Source: UBA11540 sp003445125 (GTDB lineage: Bacteria; Bacillota; Clostridia; Oscillospirales; Ruminococcaceae). From it: a DNA stretch of 16,835 nucleotides. Both the position numbers and the translations under genes were made by a program. The first letter of the stretch is position 1; each line of letters starts with the position of its first letter. Below, piece after piece: positions 7,549 through 15,737 of the stretch. Location: contig CALBQG010000053.1 in NCBI GenBank assembly GCA_937899435.1, forward strand, positions 1 through 16,835. The letters are read 5' to 3'. The notes below the pieces were generated by a model. That model saw only the letters and a list, made by a program, of their open reading frames with translations. It ran no database searches and was not told the origin of the DNA.

Positions 7549-8103
7549 TTATTTCTCACAGCGTCGGATCATTTCTTCCAACGCCCCGCTGCGGATTTCG
7601 CACAAACGGTGAAAATCCTCGCGCACATCGTCCTTCATTCCGTTGTTCATCCAATCGATCGACAGCCCGAAGCAAACGCAGCGATAAAACCGCACAATTA
7701 CCGTCCGATCCCGTTTTTCCAGCGTTTTCCCCTCGCTGAGAAATTCCACATAACGGCTCACCACATGATCGCACACCTGCATCAGATAGTGTTCGTACAA
7801 ATCGCGATTGACCGAATGATAAATGTGCTGCGCCGCACGGCGGTTCTGAAGAGCAAATTCGATTGCCGCGTCCATGCACTGCTGTGCCGATTCGACCGTC
7901 GGATATTTCTGCATGATTCTTTCGGTTTCCTCGGTCACGATTTCCAACAACAGCGTGGGCATATCGGCAAAATGATAGTAAAAAGTATTCCGATTGATCC
8001 CGCAATCCTCCACGATGTCCTTGACCGTGATCTGGTTGAGCGGACGCTCATTGAGCAGTTTGATCATGGAATCCTTGATTGCTTTTCTTGTAAAATTCGG
8101 CAT
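7549..8103 (-). CDS. TetR/AcrR-family transcriptional regulator
   Basis: Predicted 184-aa DNA-binding regulator. The N-terminal helix-turn-helix is complete: TRKAIKDSMIKLLNERP, then ITVKDIVEDCGINRNTFYYHF (about residues 25-45), the typical TetR recognition helix. The remaining residues are the all-helical ligand and dimer domain, which has several Cys. The start is ambiguous: ATG at 8103 has only a weak AGGA close by, while GTG at 8115 (four residues longer) has GGAG about 6 nt upstream. It has its own promoter at 8145-8173 with a near-palindrome in the spacer, as expected for autorepression. Targets are not shown by position; the MMPL operon is one possibility, since TetR regulators often control such transporters. 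Confidence 0.9.
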   Translation of the reverse strand: MPNFTRKAIKDSMIKLLNERPLNQITVKDIVEDCGINRNTFYYHFADMPTLLLEIVTEETERIMQKYPTVESAQQCMDAAIEFALQNRRAAQHIYHSVNRDLYEHYLMQVCDHVVSRYVEFLSEGKTLEKRDRTVIVRFYRCVCFGLSIDWMNNGMKDDVREDFHRLCEIRSGALEEMIRRCEK

Positions 8104-8144
8104 CGTTCCTGTCACTCCGTTCTCCGTTGGCAGTTCGTGTTTTC

Positions 8145-8173
8145 AGTATATCATATTTACGGCAAATGTGCAA
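8145..8173 (-). promoter_or_regulatory. tetR promoter with candidate TetR operator
   Basis: Minus strand: TTGCAC (-35, 8168-8173), a 17-bp spacer, and TATACT (-10, 8145-8150). On the plus strand the spacer and -35 hold an imperfect palindrome, CATATTT-acggc-AAATGTG (8152-8170), with 6 of 7 pairs matching. A bound dimer there would block polymerase. Confidence 0.6.
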
Positions 8174-8179
8174 GAAAAA

Positions 8180-8213
8180 TTCCGCGCGCGTTTTTGAAAA
8201 AACGCGCGCGGAA
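8180..8213 (-). terminator. Rho-independent terminator of the FAD oxidoreductase gene
   Basis: 16-bp stem (8180-8195 with 8198-8213) rich in CG repeats, followed on the minus strand by TTTTTC. It begins 5 nt past the stop codon at 8218. Its T tract runs directly into the tetR -35 box. Confidence 0.88.
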
Positions 8214-8217
8214 ATCT

Positions 8218-9906
8218 TCAGAAAATTTCAAAATCAAACACCCGGAAGGTGTCCGCACCATGCGTTGCCAGCGGCACAAACCGCACGCGGCGGTAACGCC
8301 CCTTGCAGGGAATCACAATCAGGCGGTTGTGCTGTTCGCGGAAAGAAAGCGTAGTTTCCTTGCCGTGTTCGTCGGTCAGCACCAGATCGAAATCGCGGAT
8401 CAACGTATCAGGCAGCTTAAAACGCGGCTCATGCAGACGGATACAGCAGGGCATATTCTGATAATCGCGGTTGAGATTGCTGTCCAGCACCAAACGCACT
8501 CCCGACAGGTCAAACGCTTCGTCGGCGGCGTATTCCAGAAAATCGCCCGCCTTGCCGACCCAGAGATTTTCCTCTCCGCGTTCCTTCCCGTTATGCACCG
8601 TGTCATTGCTACACGCCACACGTTCGGAAAGCTCGCTGACGCGGCGGGAGACAAACGGAAGGTAACAATCATCCGCCATCAGTGTCTGCTGCAGGGCATC
8701 GATATCCACGGTATCCGTCGTCTGCCCATTCTTCACCATTTGCGCCGCAGCGGTACCCACCGCCTGCCCCAGCACGGCACAGGTTGCCATCACGCGCGAC
8801 GAAGAAAGCGCCGCATGGGTGACGCTGATATTTCTTCCCGCAAACAGCAGGTTTTCCACATTCTCCGAACACAGCGCGCGAAACGGAATTCCCCAGGGAG
8901 AGGGCGCGGCGTGGTAAACTGTCGGATAGGATGTTTTATGATTCATGCCCGCCGGGAAATGGTCGTCCATCGTCCAGCCCGCATAGCCCACCACATCTTC
9001 AAACCGTCCCTCGGCACGCACGTCATTCTGCGTCACCGTTGTTTTCCCGACATAGCGGCGGCTCTCGCGCTTGCCCGGAAGCATTCCGACCCATTCCAGC
9101 TGAAAGTTCTCCGCGCCGTGGTCGCCATGATTTTTGATGTGATCCCACACGCCGTAGGCGCTTTTATACAGTTCGTCGCGGTATCGGTCGGTATCGTGAA
9201 TTGCGTCTCCGTCGCCGCCCAGCTCGATCCACCAGAAATTCGACGACAAATCGTGTTCGCGAAACGGAAGATCGGCATCGGTCGGATAGGAATACGCCCA
9301 GGAGGGCGGCGTGAATTTTTTCGGGGAATCCGTCTCCCGCACCTGGAAAAGGCAGCTCATGCCCATGGTCTTTTGGTCGGCGGTCTCCGGCTCGATCGAC
9401 TCGTCAAACTTCGAACACGCCTCTCTGCCGTACCGATAGTGCGCACCCGTCAACGGCGCCAGAATACTGTCTCCCGAACAGTCCGCAAAAAATTTTGCGC
9501 TTACCACATGGCGGGTTTCGCACACGCCTTCCCACGCGGTCACACTCACAATCCGCCCGCCGTCACACCGTGCGTCCGTGCAGCTCGTATTCAGCAAAAG
9601 CGTCAGATTTTCCTGCATCGACGCCTTCTGAAACAATACGCCGTCCCAAAGCGGATAGCTTAGCTGCGGATTCTGATAAAAATTCTCAAGCATCAATTCT
9701 TCCACAATGCCCGTTTCCCGATTGTTTTCGCCGTGCGCTCCGCAGATCCACATCCGGATTTCGCTTGACGCATTGCCGCCGAGCACGCCGCGATCCTGTA
9801 TCAGTACCGTGCGGATTCCGTGTCTTGCCGCCGCAAGCGCGGCACAAAGCCCTGCCATGCCTCCGCCGACCACACAAAAATCCGCCGTATGTTCCATGAT
9901 TCTCAT
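8218..9906 (-). CDS. FAD-dependent oxidoreductase (FAD_oxidored/PF12831-like)
   Basis: Predicted 562-aa cytoplasmic flavoprotein; there is no signal peptide. The N-terminal Rossmann dinucleotide loop is VVGGGMAGLCAALAAARHG (residues 12-30), followed by LGGNASSEIRM (42-52) with CGAHG (55-59), typical of the FAD_oxidored family. A second FAD-contact region, NLLFAGRNISVTHAALSS, lies in the middle. The last 150 or so residues look beta-rich and may be an added binding domain. Family members are often near carbohydrate-use genes, but the substrate is not known. The start at 9906 has GAGGTG about 7 nt upstream; a second ATG (9897) is in frame. It is divergent from a PocR/AraC regulator 95 bp away. 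The promoter has a fair -10 but no clear -35, consistent with activator dependence. Confidence 0.85.
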   Translation of the reverse strand: MRIMEHTADFCVVGGGMAGLCAALAAARHGIRTVLIQDRGVLGGNASSEIRMWICGAHGENNRETGIVEELMLENFYQNPQLSYPLWDGVLFQKASMQENLTLLLNTSCTDARCDGGRIVSVTAWEGVCETRHVVSAKFFADCSGDSILAPLTGAHYRYGREACSKFDESIEPETADQKTMGMSCLFQVRETDSPKKFTPPSWAYSYPTDADLPFREHDLSSNFWWIELGGDGDAIHDTDRYRDELYKSAYGVWDHIKNHGDHGAENFQLEWVGMLPGKRESRRYVGKTTVTQNDVRAEGRFEDVVGYAGWTMDDHFPAGMNHKTSYPTVYHAAPSPWGIPFRALCSENVENLLFAGRNISVTHAALSSSRVMATCAVLGQAVGTAAAQMVKNGQTTDTVDIDALQQTLMADDCYLPFVSRRVSELSERVACSNDTVHNGKERGEENLWVGKAGDFLEYAADEAFDLSGVRLVLDSNLNRDYQNMPCCIRLHEPRFKLPDTLIRDFDLVLTDEHGKETTLSFREQHNRLIVIPCKGRYRRVRFVPLATHGADTFRVFDFEIF

Positions 9907-9926
9907 GGTTTTTCACCTCGTTTGTT

Positions 9927-9932
9927 ATTTTA
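9927..9932 (-). promoter_or_regulatory. Putative -10 element of the FAD oxidoreductase gene
   Basis: TAAAAT on the minus strand, about 20 nt upstream of the start codon. I find no good TTGACA-like box 16-18 bp upstream. AAGGT motifs recur about 20-21 bp apart upstream and could be AraC-type half-sites. This is a weak inference. Confidence 0.3.
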
Positions 9933-9954
9933 CCTTCTAAATTTTGGAAACACC

Positions 9955-9983
9955 TTGACTTTTTTCGGCAAAATCTGTAAAAT
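9955..9983 (+). promoter_or_regulatory. Promoter of the PocR/AraC regulator
   Basis: TTGACT (-35, 9955-9960), a 17-bp spacer, and TAAAAT (-10, 9978-9983). The transcript would start near 9990, just before the AGGTG ribosome site, giving a leader of about 12 nt. Confidence 0.72.
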
Positions 9984-10001
9984 TATGCTTAGGTGATTGA
10001 T

Positions 10002-10835
10002 ATGAACAGGGATATCCGAGCCATTGATTCCTACATCCGCTATCTGCGGCAGGACTGCGGCTTACTGGTCACGCTGCACCCGATGACGTCAGAACCGATC
10101 ATCGGAGAATACTTTTCCGCGTACAACGTTCATTTTTGCCGCTACTGTCTTCAATTGAAAGCGGACCATACCCTATGGGAGCATTGCGTCCATAAACAGA
10201 CGAATGTCTGGGAGCGCGTCAAAGAGGGAGAATTTATCGGCGTGTGCCATGCAGGCGTGCTGGAATTTGTCTATCCGATCCGTTCAAATAATGACGTGAT
10301 CGGGTTCATCAGTGTCAGCGGCTATCGCACCGAAAACGGCGCTTCTTATGTGAGCCGACTCGCCAAAAAGTACAATCTTGACTATGATACGGTCATGTCC
10401 TCCTATCGTACCCACCTTTCTGCCAAAGTACCCGACAAGTCGGAAATAGACACCTTGCTTCACCCGCTTTGCATGATGCTGGAGCTGGCATATTCCCATG
10501 TGGGAAAGCCTGCGGAAAACAGCGATGTCTTTTCCGATATTCTTCATTTTGTCAATATCAACGCCACTACCGAGCTTTCACTCCCGTTGCTTGCCGCGCA
10601 TTTTTCTTACAGTCCGTCCTATGTCAGCCACGCATTCCGAAAACACACGGGAAAAACCTTTTCGGAATACCTGACCGAACGCCGCATTCACGACGCGGCG
10701 GCACTGCTGAAAAACACCGACGGTTCCGTCACGGAAATTGCCTTTGCCTGCGGATTCAACGACGGGAACTATTTTTCCAAGGTTTTCAAAAAACAGCTCG
10801 GAATGTCTCCGCGGCAATACCGAAAATCAAAATAG
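10002..10835 (+). CDS. AraC-family regulator with N-terminal PocR sensory domain
   Basis: Predicted 277-aa transcription factor. The N-terminal 165 or so residues fit the PocR ligand-binding domain, with spaced cysteines Cys46, Cys49, Cys62 and Cys82 (HFCRYC, EHC, VCHAG) followed by EFVYPIRSNNDVIGFISVSG. PocR domains are thought to bind small hydrocarbon derivatives such as diols. The C-terminal 100 residues are a complete AraC double helix-turn-helix ending in FNDGNYFSKVFKKQLGMSPRQYR. The ATG at 10002 is preferred; GTG at 9993 lies inside the AGGTG ribosome site and almost at the predicted transcript start. It is divergent from the FAD oxidoreductase gene and is its likely activator; both may respond to the enzyme's substrate. 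Confidence 0.9.
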   Translation: MNRDIRAIDSYIRYLRQDCGLLVTLHPMTSEPIIGEYFSAYNVHFCRYCLQLKADHTLWEHCVHKQTNVWERVKEGEFIGVCHAGVLEFVYPIRSNNDVIGFISVSGYRTENGASYVSRLAKKYNLDYDTVMSSYRTHLSAKVPDKSEIDTLLHPLCMMLELAYSHVGKPAENSDVFSDILHFVNINATTELSLPLLAAHFSYSPSYVSHAFRKHTGKTFSEYLTERRIHDAAALLKNTDGSVTEIAFACGFNDGNYFSKVFKKQLGMSPRQYRKSK

Positions 10836-10871
10836 CGAACGGACTTCTGTCATGATGCCCGTTCGCTTTTT
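10834..10871 (+). terminator. Terminator of the PocR/AraC gene
   Basis: 9-bp stem AGCGAACGG with CCGTTCGCT, 16-nt loop, followed by a T run (TTTTT, then AATA). It overlaps the last bases of the stop codon. Confidence 0.8.
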
Positions 10872-10967
10872 AATATGAATTGTGAAAATCACCTGCCGGA
10901 TTTTCGCGGGGAGAAATTCAAAGAAATGCTTTTTTGCCGTTGCAATTACCCGCTTTACCATCCCGTG

Positions 10968-12563
10968 TTATATTACCGTTGATAATTCCGTGGCGTTCTG
11001 CAATTCGTTCCAATGTTTCAAAATCAAAAGCCTGCAATCATCTGAAGAACGAAGTTCTCTTAAATCATCGGCAGTAAGGCAGACGATGTGCAGATTGCCG
11101 GATGCAAGTCGCTGTATTTCCTCTTGCGCGTCGGCGGTAATCCCATTGGACGCAAACAAAATTGCCGTTTTGTTTCCCTTCATGGTGGAAATATGGGCAA
11201 TGTTGCGGATTTGATGGATATCCACATGCGTATTCCAATTTTTGCACTCTACTAAAATATATGCTCCTAATTGCCACAGTTCGCCGTCCAAAGAAATATT
11301 GGCAATGCTCAAATCGATTTCCTGCGCCCCTGCTCTGATTCGGCGTCCCGTAATTTTCCATCCTGCCACATGATTTAAAACATACGCGGCAACATCCTCC
11401 CAAAGAACCCCTTTGGTATAAATATCGGTTTCGCAGAGCGCCCGATCGATCATTTCCCGCAATTTGCAGGAAGAAAATGAGTAGTGAGAAAATGTCGGGT
11501 TTACCAATGACCACAGATATGGCAAATAAACATAACGGGAGTTTAGTGTTTGAAGCAGATCTTTCGATATGACCGGTTCATCCTCACCCTGAAGAAATTT
11601 GCGGAAATCGGCAATATGTATAAGCGAAGCGCGATGGTACAGTTCTTCGGAAATAATCGGAGTTGGTTCTGTCGTCAGACAAATATTTTCCTGCAAAAAC
11701 TCCAAAAACCTTTCGTAAACATTGCGAATGCCGGATGGATCCCAATCAATGTCGATATCGCACATAAGTATAAAAATACTTTGTGCCACTCCTCACTGAT
11801 ATCATCGGGTTGAAACCGTTTTCCGTATGCGTAAATCGGATTTAATACTATCAATTGTATATTTGATGAACAGAAAGCTCCCCAATTTCCCGGATGAAGC
11901 GTTTCTTTTGTATAGGGAGCCGCTTCGCTCAAATATAGCTGATGACCGCCTTCAAAAAACCAACCGCCATGAGCCGTCTTCTGCGTCCGGGATGGAAGCA
12001 ATTACTTTTCGATCCACAAAATCCCGCATAAAAAATGACCGTGTTATCAATTGTTTTCCGCAGAGTTCGGGCTGTTCCCGTTCTGACCACAGGGAAACAA
12101 CCGCGTCAACAATCGCATTTTCATTTTCGTTGCATAAGCAGTATATACAGTTGATTGCAATGTCCCCGTAATCATAAGAGACTCTTTTCGGGAAATGGTT
12201 TAGCTGAGCGCAATAGAACTCCTGAACACAACGAAAAAAGACATTTCCGACATCATCCAGCTTTGATGTGTCAGTTTTAATCCGACTGCCGTTCAATATT
12301 CTTCGGAAATTCTCCCTTAACTCATTTTCAAAAATTGAACTTACAAAATTCGCTTTATCTTTAGAGCCGACAACAGCAAAAATATGTACCGCATTTTCGG
12401 CTTCATCCACCATTTCCATAATCTTATGATACAGCGAATTTCCAATATAGCGATATGTATCCGCTTGTTCCGTGAACACCTTTCCGGTTTCTTCATATCC
12501 GCGAATATATACGTACAAAAGCCCCGCTGACGAAAACTCTGCGGTTATAAAGTCTCCTTCCAT
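10968..12563 (-). pseudogene. Mrr-like restriction nuclease gene broken by two compensating frameshifts
   Basis: Three stretches in two frames join into one protein of about 531 aa. Codons from 12563 read well until the A6 run at 11954-11959, where a TGA follows. The next 59 or so codons continue sensibly one frame over (EGGHQLYLSEAAPYTKE and onward) to the A5 run at 11772-11776, where the original frame resumes. Removing one base from the first run and adding one to the second restores a continuous gene. The C-terminal part is a PD-(D/E)xK fold of the Mrr type: GVLWEDVAAYVL, QEIDL and ILVECKNW supply the Glu, Asp, and Glu-x-Lys. The N-terminal 350 residues are not recognised. Start 12563 follows AAGGA and lies 7 nt after the truncated tetR stop. 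The shifts may be true mutations or consensus errors in homopolymers. Confidence 0.65.
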
Positions 12564-12570
12564 TCGCCCG

Positions 12571-12960
12571 TTATCCTTGTTTGATACAACGGCGGATAAC
12601 CGAGACAAGATGTTCAATGCTGTCCCGACAATCTTCTTTCAACCATTCATTGACAATTGCCATCAGTCCGCTGATATGAAACTGCACCACATACTTCCGA
12701 TCCTTCGGCGGAACCTGAAAACGGTCCAGAATCGGTATCAGCACGTGGCGGTTCAGCTTCTGATAAGCATCGTTCATCCGCAGCGCAGACGCCTGCTCTA
12801 CGGTCGCCTTGAAAATGCGGCGGTGTTCCTTGATATAGGTCAGGTACGGTGTCAGATACTCCGGTGTAATGAGATATAATTCTTCCAGCGGACGATCTTG
12901 GAGCTTTTCAATAAATTCGACGGTATCGTGCGGCATGAACTCCACAAATTGATCAATGAT
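12571..12960 (-). pseudogene. C-terminal remnant of a TetR-family regulator
   Basis: About 125 residues (FVEFMPHDTVEFIEKLQ to VSVIRRCIKQG) look like the ligand/dimer half of a Clostridia-type TetR protein, including the late GLMAIVNEWLKEDCRDSIEHL pattern. The N-terminal helix-turn-helix is absent. Upstream, the frame runs only into the out-of-phase 3' end of the 159-aa gene and then a stop. The exact break is uncertain, roughly 12950-12985. The remnant ends 7 nt before the nuclease gene, so the intact regulator may once have headed that operon. It is not a copy of the intact TetR at 7549-8103. Confidence 0.6.
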
Positions 12961-13432
12961 ACGACAAGATGTAATCATCGTGTAATTGAGTTTTATAATC
13001 GTCATATAATTCGTCTATAAAAATAGCCTCGAGTTTATTGTAGAAATAATCTGTTTGATTCTCAATAGCCTGTATTGTGCCAGCAGTATCGATAGTAACC
13101 TTGTTTATCTCCTCACAACTACGAATAGGACAACGCACTTCCTCGTTATATGTTTTGGTAACGAGTGTGATGTTGTCCTTAACTGTTGTATAGACCAATG
13201 CTTTATAAAATCTGCTTCTATATTCAGGTTTTGCATCGGTATAGAAAGCCTCATACTTGTTATAGTGCTTTTCCCATTCATCACAAAAGAGGTTGAGGTT
13301 TTCATAGTATTCGCTGTCAGTATCAAAGTTTTCTCTTTTGACTTGATTTCGGCACGATACCAACCAATCAGCCAACTCCAAAACTTTCATTTTTGAAATG
13401 TCTGTATCAAATACTGTCAAATTCAATTTCAT
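12953..13432 (-). CDS. Unrecognised 159-aa protein at the edge of AT-rich DNA
   Basis: A 159-aa soluble, acidic protein (MKLNLTVFDTDISKMKV at the start) with many aromatic residues and no signal peptide or membrane segment. I do not recognise a family. Base composition is clearly AT-rich compared with the remnant tetR it abuts. There is no good ribosome site before the ATG at 13432, and a second ATG (13390, MKVLELADW) is possible. The frame is also open upstream through the hairpin, so the real start is uncertain. Its 3' end lies at the junction with the truncated tetR, so the C-terminus may itself be altered (ending DDYILSYH). It could be a mobile-element accessory gene or the broken end of one. 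Confidence 0.5.
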   Translation of the reverse strand: MKLNLTVFDTDISKMKVLELADWLVSCRNQVKRENFDTDSEYYENLNLFCDEWEKHYNKYEAFYTDAKPEYRSRFYKALVYTTVKDNITLVTKTYNEEVRCPIRSCEEINKVTIDTAGTIQAIENQTDYFYNKLEAIFIDELYDDYKTQLHDDYILSYH

Positions 13433-13446
13433 TTATGCCGCCGCCA

Positions 13447-13490
13447 TATAAAACAAACCGCCAGAATGCAAATAAATACACTCTGGCGGT
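13447..13490 (-). terminator. Hairpin terminator between the 159-aa gene and the nuclease operon
   Basis: Stem AACCGCCAGA with TCTGGCGGTT (10 bp, extended past one mismatch). A T-rich tail (TGTTTTAT) follows on the minus strand and TGCTTTTTCTTCC on the plus strand. It could end the DUF262 operon transcript, about 175 nt past that gene's stop. Ends are approximate. Confidence 0.6.
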
Positions 13491-13503
13491 TGCTTTTTCT
13501 TCC

Positions 13504-13553
13504 AACCATTTTTATTTTACACCTGCCTCGCGGCAGGAATAAACCATTTTTAT
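13504..13553. repeat. 12-bp direct repeat flanking a short hairpin
   Basis: AACCATTTTTAT occurs at 13504-13515 and 13542-13553, flanking a 6-bp hairpin CCTGCC-tcgc-GGCAGG (13522-13537). It lies in the AT-rich spacer between the 159-aa gene and the DUF262 gene. Function unknown. Confidence 0.5.
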
Positions 13554-13663
13554 ATTCCGTTCTCTCTAATTTCTGCCACTGTCTGTGTTTGTTGATATAT
13601 ATAAGAAGCGTGCGTGAAAAGACTCACACATATTATAGTACGGAATATGCAAGAATATAACTA

Positions 13664-15715
13664 TTATTTATTTCTGTTTAGTAAAAAATACACTTCATCA
13701 GATATTTGATAATGATTGCATATGATTTTACAATAATTCAGAATATCTAGTGCACTTAAATTTGTCTCGATAAATAATCCATCGGCAATTCTGTGTGGTG
13801 TATGCATCTGTTCAGACGAATCACTTATAATATACCGTTCTCTGCCAGCAAAATCCTTATGCTTAATCAGATTGTAAAGTATGGTGCTATCAAGTTCAAA
13901 AAGTTCTCTGCATATTGTTCTAAGCATATCTTTCCATGTAGAAACGCTATATTCTGTATCTAAAATGATAAGTTGTTTTGGTTTCTCGCCTGTTATGTTA
14001 ATATCATATTGAATGCTATATGGAGTAAAATAATCTATAATGTTTGTAGATTCTTTCTGAACATTATATTTTCCTGGTAAATTCCATATTTTCAATGCAA
14101 TTTCAAAAAGAATTTTAGCTCTGTTTTTGATAGATTCGTCGTTCCATGTGTCAAAGTTGCAGATGTTTCTGCATATCGAAATGTTAGAATCCTTGAATAT
14201 TTCTTTTTTGTCGGTAAAACTCTTGTTAGACAACTCTGAATTATATCCAGATATAGTGAGGTTTCCTATCGTATGCAAATACTGGGTATGTATATCTTCA
14301 TATTTCTTACCTAATTCTATCTGCCATTGGGGCGTAAGTGTTTGAGGCATAATGTGTTCAATTGTAATATCACTGGATACAAACACTTTTTCCTTTGCGA
14401 GATAATTCTCCAACATACTGAGAGTAAATTTGTCAATTTTGCTCTTGTAGAGGTCTTTTTGAATAAACTCAATTTCAAACTCTTTATTATTGGGGAAGGT
14501 TCCAGAAGAAGTTTTTTGAGTAAGGATACTCAAGACTTTTTCCTCATATGTTGATTCCTTTGATTCTTCAATTTCATTGATAAGCGTGGCAAATATTTTG
14601 TTCAACGCATTTGTTGGATAACCGCAAATCAAACGTCTGAATATGTATGACAGTAAGACGTTCATCACTCGAACGAGTTCTTCTTCTGTTATCTTCTTAT
14701 AAGCATAGCAGTCATCAAAAATATACAAAAGCACGGGATAAACAGTTGTTGATTTTAACTGCTGAAACTGTTCCAAGCAATAATTAACATCTTTATTATC
14801 AGAGTTGAAATATAAGAAACTCGAATAATATTTAGCAAAAACTAGCAAATCTTCTAACAAGCCTTGCTCATCATAATTGTTGTTCGGGTCATTTGAAAAT
14901 TCTTTGAATGTTTCGTATACTCTGTCTTTTATGGATATTTTTGAGGTTTTCATTGTTAGATAATCCCTAACAAAATCGGATATTTTGCTGTTGCTTAAAA
15001 GTTTTTCTATTTTCAGCCAATACTCTTTATATAATTTTGTCTGCTCATCGTAAGAATGATTCATAAGTAGAAAGTTTCTTATCAGGTCGGCCTGCGTTAA
15101 TGACAAGCCTGTTGAGTTCAAACTTTCAAATATCATTTGAGGATTTTCAGACTTTTTGTTTTTTTCCAGCTGAATATATACCAACTCAATGTTGTTCAAT
15201 ACATTGTATAACTGCTCTGGCTGAACTTCAGATTCCCAGATAAGTTGTTTGAACAGCATATAATTATTATAAATGTTTGTGTCTGTGTTGGTAACATCGT
15301 TACTTAATATGTTCTCATAGGCAGACATATCACTTTCAATAGGCTTCAACTTAACTCTAAGCGGTTCGGGAGCTCGTTTGTTAATAATGTAAGATTCATA
15401 AATATCTTCTTTTAATTCTTCATCTTCAATGGCATCGTACAAGGCCTTTAACAACAATGTGACACTCGTGATTCTCTGCTGCCCATCTATTAACACAAAT
15501 TCGACAAAGGTAGGCTGTATATGAGAAACAACATATACTACCGTTCCTAAAAAATGCTCAATTTGAAAATCACTTAATGCAATTTTCTCTATATCTTTAA
15601 ACAGCCTTGTACAATGTTCTGCTTTCCAATCGTAATTACGCTGATAAACAGGAATGTTGAATGTTCTTTTGCCAGAGCCTAAAAATTCTAATAATCTAAT
15701 TTTGTTAGCTTCCAT
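13664..15715 (-). CDS. DUF262/DUF1524 GmrSD-like nuclease (putative anti-phage)
   Basis: Predicted 683-aa protein with the single-chain GmrSD layout. The N-terminal DUF262 domain has FNIPVYQRNYDW (19-30), FLGTVVY (55-61), DGQQR (77-81, the ParB-like nucleotide site) and FESLNSTGLSLTQADLIRN (196-214). The DUF1524 domain is a His-Me-finger nuclease with IEHIMPQ (452-458, His454) and IGNLTISGYNSELSNKSF (483-500, Asn485). About 120 C-terminal residues (from STWKDMLRTICREL to ETNLSALDIL) form a third module, possibly for target recognition. GmrSD enzymes are type IV systems that cut modified, for example glucosylated, phage DNA. ATG 15715 was chosen for the AAAGGTGG site about 10 nt upstream; a TTG at 15754 would overlap the gene before it. 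It is in an operon with the two-TM protein, 22 nt apart. Confidence 0.87.
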   Translation of the reverse strand: MEANKIRLLEFLGSGKRTFNIPVYQRNYDWKAEHCTRLFKDIEKIALSDFQIEHFLGTVVYVVSHIQPTFVEFVLIDGQQRITSVTLLLKALYDAIEDEELKEDIYESYIINKRAPEPLRVKLKPIESDMSAYENILSNDVTNTDTNIYNNYMLFKQLIWESEVQPEQLYNVLNNIELVYIQLEKNKKSENPQMIFESLNSTGLSLTQADLIRNFLLMNHSYDEQTKLYKEYWLKIEKLLSNSKISDFVRDYLTMKTSKISIKDRVYETFKEFSNDPNNNYDEQGLLEDLLVFAKYYSSFLYFNSDNKDVNYCLEQFQQLKSTTVYPVLLYIFDDCYAYKKITEEELVRVMNVLLSYIFRRLICGYPTNALNKIFATLINEIEESKESTYEEKVLSILTQKTSSGTFPNNKEFEIEFIQKDLYKSKIDKFTLSMLENYLAKEKVFVSSDITIEHIMPQTLTPQWQIELGKKYEDIHTQYLHTIGNLTISGYNSELSNKSFTDKKEIFKDSNISICRNICNFDTWNDESIKNRAKILFEIALKIWNLPGKYNVQKESTNIIDYFTPYSIQYDINITGEKPKQLIILDTEYSVSTWKDMLRTICRELFELDSTILYNLIKHKDFAGRERYIISDSSEQMHTPHRIADGLFIETNLSALDILNYCKIICNHYQISDEVYFLLNRNK

Positions 15716-15737
15716 ATTTTTTCGACCACCTTTAAAT

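Noticed and set aside
7609..9663. Very long plus-strand open frame (684 codons) across tetR and the oxidoreductase
   Set aside because: It is antisense to two well-recognised genes, crosses their intergenic promoter and terminator, is rich in His/Arg, and has no ribosome site.
12564..12617. Eighteen extra N-terminal residues for the Mrr-like gene
   Set aside because: They overlap the end of the tetR remnant and would need a TTG start; ATG 12563 has AAGGA upstream and fits an operon junction.
13429..13509. 26-codon minus-strand ORF (MVGRKSNRQSVF start) overlapping the 159-aa gene by ATGA
   Set aside because: It lies across the terminator hairpin, has only a distant ribosome site and has no supporting evidence; at most a leader peptide.
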